From the NCBI GenBank assembly GCA_010093515.1, contig MU001687.1:320070-384069 (forward strand): DNA of 64,000 nucleotides, read 5' to 3'. A program made the translations under genes and the position numbers. Below, one piece after another: positions 57,696 to 64,000 of this stretch (positions within the stretch are counted from its first letter, which is position 1; each line of letters begins with the position of its first letter). The notes under the pieces were generated by a model that saw only the letters and a program-made list of their open reading frames with translations, made no database searches and was not told the origin of the DNA. The stretch is from Lineolata rhizophorae. Lineage: Eukaryota; Ascomycota; Dothideomycetes; Lineolatales; Lineolataceae.

Positions 57696-60600
57696 GCCGA
57701 CGGAAGATAGCGAGGGAATTCGGATTGATTGCTAGCAGGTGCTTTCGAAGATTTTTTTTCACGCGGAAGAATTAAGTATCGCCGGAGAGACGCGGTGGGA
57801 GAGGCACCAAGGACCTTCTGTGTCGCTTGTATGAGGGCTTGCAGGCGAGCTTCAGACGCGGCGCGCGACAGCGAAGGGCGGTGGCTTGCTGAGGTTTTAT
57901 CGACTAAAGCATGCAAGGTACAAGAGGGGAATTGATCCAAATGTAAGATGCTGCCGATAAGATCCCCGGCGAAGAGGTCGAGGTGAGTGCTAGGAGGAAG
58001 AGGCGGGCGAGGTACTCGGTCGGTACGCGGCCAGCATCGCAGGGCAGAGGGTCGATCTGGGGAACGAGGGGTTCAGATCGGACGCGGCCCGCGGGAACGA
58101 GAGGCTTGCCGGCGCAGGCAGGCGAGGAAGCGACAGGCGGAATGCTGTGAATTAGATGCTTCCTTGTTGCTGCAGGCCGAGCGGAGCCTGCCTGGCGAGC
58201 GGCGGACGTAGGGCGGGTGGAGGACCGGGTTGCAGGAAGGCGGGAGGGAGAGGAAAAGGAAGAGACAGAGGCGGGCAGGCGCAGTAAAAGGCGTGAGAGG
58301 TCGCGGTGGTGGTTGTCCCTCACGACAACGCTGCTGCACGACGGCCTTGCAGCGAGGGGCCCGCACGAGGCACTTGGACAGGCACGGCGGACGGGCCACC
58401 TGCACCGGGCGGCTACGGCACTAACTGCTAGCTGCTGGGTACAGCGCTCGTCCGCCCAGCCCGCGCAAGGGCTGGCCGCGCTCCACGCGCCTGACGCCGC
58501 TGAGGTCGTCCCGGGCGACAAGCCTGCCGATCACCACTTCACTGCCCACAAACCCGCCAATTTTGTTCCTTGCGCGCGGCTCTGCCGGCCAAATGCGATC
58601 GCGATCTACGCGTTCGGCTACTCTACCTAACCCGCGGTCTCTCGCGCGACCAGCGCATCGCCCAAAAACAAGTGCTACTTGCGTAGTATGGAGAGCACTG
58701 CTCCTCCGGTTGCCCAATCACCGGTGCAAACGGCCGCAGGAACGGCTATTGATACCTTGGACCTGCGTCGGGGGCTCGCGACCGGCTCGCCAGCTCTCCC
58801 ATGGCTCAGCGAGAGGGTGCGTGCCGTCGCGCCCGCCCCAGCCCCGAGGTTGCAGCTCCCGCTGGCCCACTGCACGCCCGCGGCGGCAGGCCGGCGCCAT
58901 GCCAGCGCATGCATCCCGGGCCCAAGATGGCTCGCCCGCAACGGAGCATCGAAATTACACGGTGCGCGCCCGGGGGGTTACGGCGGTTCCAGAACCCCGC
59001 CAAACAGCCTCGTCCCACCACGGCAAAGCTCCAAGCTCCCCCTCCAAACGGACCCAGGCGACTTCTCCCGGGCCCCGCAAGAGTGAAGAATACGGCCGCT
59101 TGCATTTTCGAAGCCGCGAGCGAAGTTCCCGCAGTTGTCACGCCCGCATTAATCCGCGGCGCCGAGGGTTGAGAGGCTTCTCCTGCATCCAAAACGTGCC
59201 GGGATTTGCTCGAATTTTTTACGTGTCGCCCCGGCGTTGCCAATTGGCCGTTGCCCTGCGAGCAGGGCGGTCTTCCGAGCTGTTGGGAAAGAGTGGATGA
59301 ACCGCCGGTCGAGCCGAGCGTTTCCAAAACCGCTGCCCCCCCTCCCCCCCAGAGCGTTTCCCTATCTCGAGAACAGCTCTACCCACGCCGCTGTCCCCCA
59401 GCTCGGCCATGCAGCTCCTGCTACAATTGCTAAAGTCAAAAACTCAAATCCTTCAAGGCGTCGACTGGGCGGCTATGTGCGGGTAAGTAATTCATGCGAA
59501 CCGTCCTCAGCGACGCGTATGTGTGCAGAGCACGTGGAGCGTTATTCCTGAGGCCTTTTCATGCTTCCTGCGGTGCTGCCGAAACATTCGTCGCCGTCGA
59601 ACAGGTCACCTCGTCGCCCGAAAGCAAGGAACGGCCTGCTGACGTGCTCACCGCGTCTCCGAGCTAGGCGCGCTTTGCGGGTTAAACCCCCGGCCAGGCG
59701 AGCTCGCGTTGCCGCGGCGGACAAGCTCAGGCTTTTCAACAGTGCTCCGTACAGGGCCATGAGTGGCCAGCGCGGGCCTCCGGCGCTATCCTGCATCTCG
59801 TAAGAGAGCTCGCGTCACCCGCTCGACGCGCCTTGTCCTCGTCTTCGCCCGAGAGGCGCTGCAAGGAAGCGTGGGGCAATCAACCTTGGCCGGCACACGC
59901 TGAGCAACAGACGGCCCGTGTGCCTCCTACGTGGATCTCCCTTGCGAAACCGGATAATAGCTGGGCGGCTCGTTTTATCGGGGGACCGTTTTGCCAGGAA
60001 GGAAGCTCTGGGTAAAGCGCGTTGCTAGGCACACTGGACGGGCCAATCGAGTCACTTCGAAGCCCTTTGCACGGCGTCGGCCTCCTTCCTCTCCGCGATG
60101 GGCGCTGCGACGGCGTCTCCTAGTCTGGCGTGCCAGATCGACTGCTCTGCCTTGCGATCTCTTCATCGCCGTGACGGGCACGTCATCGTCGACCGGATGA
60201 TGCAGTTCACGTTCGGCCCAGCTTCTCCTTGAGCCTCAAATCGGTGATCGGCTATTGTGTTAACAATTATGTCTTTGCCACCCGGGCAAGCAGCTGGCAT
60301 CCTTGAACAAAAGGGCACGCGAACCGGTAAGCTCGGAGATCCCGCTCACAGCCACGATTTCATCGTCCGATCCGAAATCAACAAGTGTCTCAATTCCCGA
60401 CGCCCAGCCCACAAAAGGGGAACCAATAAATATGGGCCTCTCTCTATCTACGAAATACGGCCGCTCCAGACGTTGAAACAAAAAGAAAGGACTTCCTTCC
60501 TCCCGTGCCCTATCTCGCAAACGATAGCTCGCACGCGGGGCGCCCGTAGTGGGCACCCGCGGCGCAGCTGACAAGCGCGGTCTCGATTCCCACCTCAGCG

Positions 60601-62360
60601 ACGCCGACGCAGCGCCAAGCGCGGAGGAACATGCGAAGCTAAGCTCCAAAGCACATTAGCGGCAGTGGGGGTGAGGGGTTCCAAGCAACACTCGAAGGCG
60701 ACGGTGGTCAGCCTCGGAAGAGAAAGGGCAAAAAGGATTGAAGAAACACGCTAAATCGGCCACCCGACCCAAGGGCAGGGCCAGGATTCATTTGTCGCGC
60801 CAGAGTTTGACGTCCAAAGGGTCAGCTGGGGCACCGCCGCGCTTTCCTCGATGTGTCATGATCCCGGGTTTTTGCGGGCTGCATGAGAGAACGAAGTAGC
60901 GAGCCGGAAGTGGAGGGCGGAGAAGGGAGGGGGGGCGGTTGTGGAAGGACAGAGTTGGGGGGGAAGCTCTGCTTGCTGGGGGCCCGCTGCGCGTCCGGCC
61001 GGGCCCCGGGAGACGCGCAGCTCCGCCAAGAGTAAATAATGCTCACGTCGCAAAATAGGCGCCAATTCCCGTGACCAGTCAAGTCGCGCGGACCGCCAAC
61101 CGGGCCGGGGACCTCCCTTGTTCGACGTGCCGTCTTTTTCTTCCTCGCTTTGCCGCCGGAACCAAAGGCCCCAAGCGAGCTCTATCCTTTTTTTGGGGTC
61201 CCTCTTCTCTTTGGGACCGGACGGAACCTTCGACGGCGAGGGCCGGTGTCAATTTGCGGACCAATTGGATGGACCCAAGCCCAGCGCTGAAGAAATCCCG
61301 GCATGACGCAATGCCCAGCTGTTGGATCTCGTGAGAGGTGCCCAGCGTCTGCAACGACTCCTGTAATCACGGCAGAAGCGCTCTTCGATATCCAATCGCG
61401 ACGTTAGGCGTTTGTGTAAATAGGCGCCTGATTTGCTTTGCGCATTGTGTGCAAGTAATTGCTGATTGATGCGGCTCTAGCCGGTAGAGCGATAGAGCGT
61501 GTGCCACAGGAAAGGCTCAGATTGCGTATGCTAGCTATGTGTGTTGTCGTGTCGACGCCAGGCTTTCTCAATTTCCTCGTGGGCGTCTAGGGCGAGCCGC
61601 AAACGTCCGCACTGGAAATTTTATTAGGGGTTCATGGTATGAGCTCAATTTCGGGTGTACCTGCATTAATGACTATTGAGACTGAAGAGCGGTTCACTTG
61701 CGCAAAGTGCTAGTTCTCCCATAGCTTCGCCGCCGAACCATGGTTGAGGTCCTGTCTAAACTAACGAGCCGGAGCACTTCCACGGGTACAACTTGTGGTT
61801 CTTATGCAGGTCCAAATACAAGCAATTTCCCTGAAGGCCATGCGAAATTTGAGCCTCCTGAACCATTGAAGAGTGGGAACCTAGAGCTATACTAAGTCTC
61901 TGCATTTATTCCCACGATGGCCGTAATCCCATCGGCCGGAGTCGAGTCCCACTCTTGAGTGAATTCGATCAATGTCTCCTCAAATTAGCCAGATTAAAAG
62001 TATCTAAGACGCCTACAAAACTGTTCATTAGAAATGCTATAAAGGTAAACTCATGAAGTGCTACAACTATTTTTAGGACTTGAAATAGGGATGGAAGAAG
62101 GTATGGTGAGTGGATACGCTATAAGTCACGTGATACTCGGAAATCTTGGCGTTAGTATGCATTAGCGAGCCGAGGCCTCAAAAAATTCTAGTAGATTTTC
62201 GAACCATACTGCATGCGCGAAGACTCGCCTATTCACAATTGTGTCCTCTTGTTCAGAGTTCTCGACCGGTAATAAGCCTTTATGGATAGATCCAATCGTT
62301 AGAGAACGGCCTAAACTTTCCGCCCTCCCTCCCTCCCACCTCACCAACTCGCTGCCCACC
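57696..62360. other. Long divergent region between CDC25 and POL5
   Basis: 4.7 kb between divergent start codons. The first 3.6 kb are GC-rich with many overlapping open frames on both strands, none with a domain, signal peptide or convincing exon joins; this may be a long CDC25 5' leader/promoter or undetected non-coding RNA. G-runs cluster near 60915-60985. From about 61380 the DNA is AT-richer and featureless. No tRNA-like fold was found by eye. Confidence 0.5.
57789..57860. promoter_or_regulatory. Paired GACGCG sites upstream of CDC25
   Basis: GACGCG at 57789-57794 and 57855-57860, about 95 and 160 bp upstream of the CDC25 ATG. They resemble MBF half-sites; this is weak evidence on its own because the hexamer is common here. 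Confidence 0.3.
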
Positions 62361-64000
62361 ATGTTCCGCAAACGCGATAGAACCACCGTCCGCACCGACA
62401 GCCAAACCGCCAACAACCATGAGACCGATGCTGCGCCGCCGCCGAGCAAGCGCCCGAAGCCCAACCCAGACCACTTCAGCACACTGAGCGGCTTCTTCTC
62501 GGGCCTGGCGGCCGAGGACCCCGACAAGCGACTCACTGCGGCGAAGGACCTGATGAGCTTCCTGGTGCCCGGCCGTGACACCGTCGCCGACCCCGACACC
62601 GTCGAGTACGTGCTATACCGGCTGGTGCGCGGGCTGTGCAGCCCGGCCAAGGCGGCGCGGTACGGGTACTTCGTGGCGCTGACGGAGGTGCTAGGGACGC
62701 TGCTAGGGCCGCGGGGCCGCGGGGCCAGACATACCGACGGGCGTGTCGTGGCTCAGACGGCCTCGGTGCGCAAGGCGGTCGAGATGGTCGCGAAGTACTC
62801 GGTGCCCGAGGGCAAGGCGGATAAGACGGATAGGTCCAATCATCTCATTGGCAGGGTGTTTGGGTACAAGGCGGTGCTGCAGTCGGGGATCCTCTTCGCC
62901 GGAAAAGCGCCCGGCGAGGAGTGGAAGGAGGTTCTGGATGCGATTTGCGAATTGGCGAGGCAGACGCCGTGGCTGCGCGTCGAGTGCGGCATGGTGCTGT
63001 ACGAGACCGTGGCCGAGCTCGCAAAAAAACCTGCCGGCCGTGTTCCGTTCGCCGAATCGATGATAAAGATCTTGAACGAAAGGGGGCTCTCGAAGACGGC
63101 CGAAGGTGTTGCCGTATGGATTGCGGCCAAAAAAGCATTTCCAGATGCCCATTTTCCGAAGCACGTGTGGCATAAACGGGATCCGCTTTGCTCCAATGAA
63201 TGGCAGCAACTAGCCACTGTCATGCGAGGAGACTTCTCGAAATTTGGTGGTGAGGATTCCAAGGAATTGCGAGTTAAGGGTGGATCATCGGAGCCGTTCC
63301 TGCCTTTTTCTTACGTGGCTGTGGTCAATTCTATGCTCGAACGATGCCTATGCGAGCCTAAGGAAGGCTCCAAAGCGACTTCTACGTTTTCTAAGTTTTG
63401 GGTCGACATTGTTGACAGTAAGTTATTACCCGATCCACTTACGGTGAGGTGAGCTAACTACACAAAGATAACCTGTTCTCTACGTCGGCATCTTTGGAGA
63501 AGAAATCGTGGGGATTCCAACTTCTGTCAAAGATGCTTCCGTTGGCCCCGGAGGAAGTCATAGACAGCCTTTTCAGTCCCAATCTAATGAGGGTATTGAT
63601 CAACCACCTAACTGGAAAAGAGAGATACCTCCACCAAAGTGCAAAAGCGCCTCTGAGCGCCATGACAAAAAGGGCTAAAGATGATGGTGCAGTGGCAGCA
63701 ATCATTGTAAAGCGCTTGTTGGAGATGGGTGCATTCAATTTTGACCACCTCACCAAAACCAAAACTGTCGAGGGGATTGTCGAAGCCGCAGATGACTCAG
63801 CTCGTTCTCAACTCGTACTCCTTTTCAGATCCTATCTAATGCGACCTCCGAGTTTGGATGGGGTCTCTGCAGAAACGGTGCGACGAGTAGCAACTGATTT
63901 ACTTGTGACGGTCGTCCGAACGAGCAACAAGCTCCCTTTGATGGACGATAACGGAAACACTAGTGATAACTGGATGCGCATCATCATTGAAACATTCGTA
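62361..64000 (+). CDS. POL5: POL5 / DNA polymerase phi-like nucleolar protein (partial)
   Basis: Nucleolar protein of the Pol5/Mybbp1a family; despite its name it works in rDNA transcription and ribosome assembly rather than as a polymerase. Exon 1 62361-63417, exon 2 from 63468 to the window end: 530 codons seen of a protein usually about 1,000 residues long. The start MFRKRDRTT was chosen over an upstream in-frame Met because the family region starts soon after, following a Pro/Lys-rich segment (PPSKRPKP). Conserved features: DHFSTLSGFFSGLAAEDPDKR, YVLYRLVRGLCSPAKAARYGYF, and the helical ARM-like repeats with FGYKAVLQSGILF and VLINHLTGKERYLHQSA. The intron is 50 nt with a GTAAGT donor and an AAAG acceptor. 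The 3' end is cut by the window boundary. Confidence 0.92.

Noticed and set aside
58563-59300. 245-codon plus-strand frame upstream of CDC25
   Set aside because: Arg/Pro/Ser-rich translation typical of non-coding GC-rich DNA; equal-length frames exist on the other strand.
60560-60620. Possible tRNA T-loop-like segment (GGTCTCGATTCC)
   Set aside because: No matching acceptor stem, D-arm or anticodon arm could be drawn around it.
1-64000. Transposons, virus-derived elements, CRISPR arrays, biosynthetic gene cluster
   Set aside because: No transposase, reverse transcriptase, integrase, terminal repeats, spacer arrays or backbone enzymes were seen; the MFS, GMC and GH128 genes are dispersed and look unrelated.

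Overview
The window comes from a filamentous ascomycete (Pezizomycotina). Coding regions are GC-rich. Most introns are short (about 50-150 nt) with GT(A/G)(A/C)GT donors and CT(A/G)AC branch sites. Gene space is compact, with pyrimidine-rich leaders upstream of several start codons. The gene set (ascomycete-type GMC oxidoreductase, MCT-type MFS carrier, FLC/TRP-like channel, GH128 wall enzyme, DNMT5-type methyltransferase) fits this; no genus can be named from sequence alone. I resolved 17 protein genes. Exon joins were placed by hand so that splice signals, reading phase and family conservation agree. I saw no tRNA, rRNA, CRISPR array, transposon or virus-derived element.

Layout, left to right. 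Minus strand, 1-18 kb: SAGA subunit HFI1/ADA1, a BRE4-like membrane protein (fusaric-acid-resistance superfamily), mismatch repair protein MSH2, an MCT-like MFS carrier and a 2H-motif phosphoesterase. Plus strand, 19.9-38.5 kb: a 2,242-residue DNMT5-type cytosine methyltransferase/SNF2 ATPase, UBP14 deubiquitinase, mitochondrial Fe-S scaffold ISU1 and an FLC/TRP-like channel. Minus strand, 39.8-49.4 kb: a GPI-type GH128 glucanase, a secreted GMC oxidoreductase, a zeta-crystallin-like quinone reductase and RPA1. Plus strand, 49.9-51.6 kb: a dienelactone hydrolase. Minus strand, 51.9-57.7 kb: GINS subunit SLD5 and the CDC25 phosphatase. Plus strand, from 62.4 kb: POL5, cut by the window end.

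How the genes relate. Most are unrelated housekeeping neighbours rather than a cluster. Five act in S-phase, DNA repair or replication-coupled chromatin (MSH2, DNMT5, RPA1, SLD5, CDC25). Each has GACGCG/ACGCGT (MBF-like) sites in its upstream DNA, in DNMT5 and SLD5 as strong inverted repeats. That motif is common by chance in GC-rich DNA, so co-regulation is only a hypothesis.

The most unusual observation is the first intron of ISU1. It appears to begin with ATAAGT and end with AC, a U2-type AT-AC intron, and only that splice restores the invariant Y-H-x-K-V-x-x-H-Y motif of the protein. Second is a cluster of six same-strand TAAGCGA-type elements in the divergent intergenic region upstream of the DNMT5 gene.
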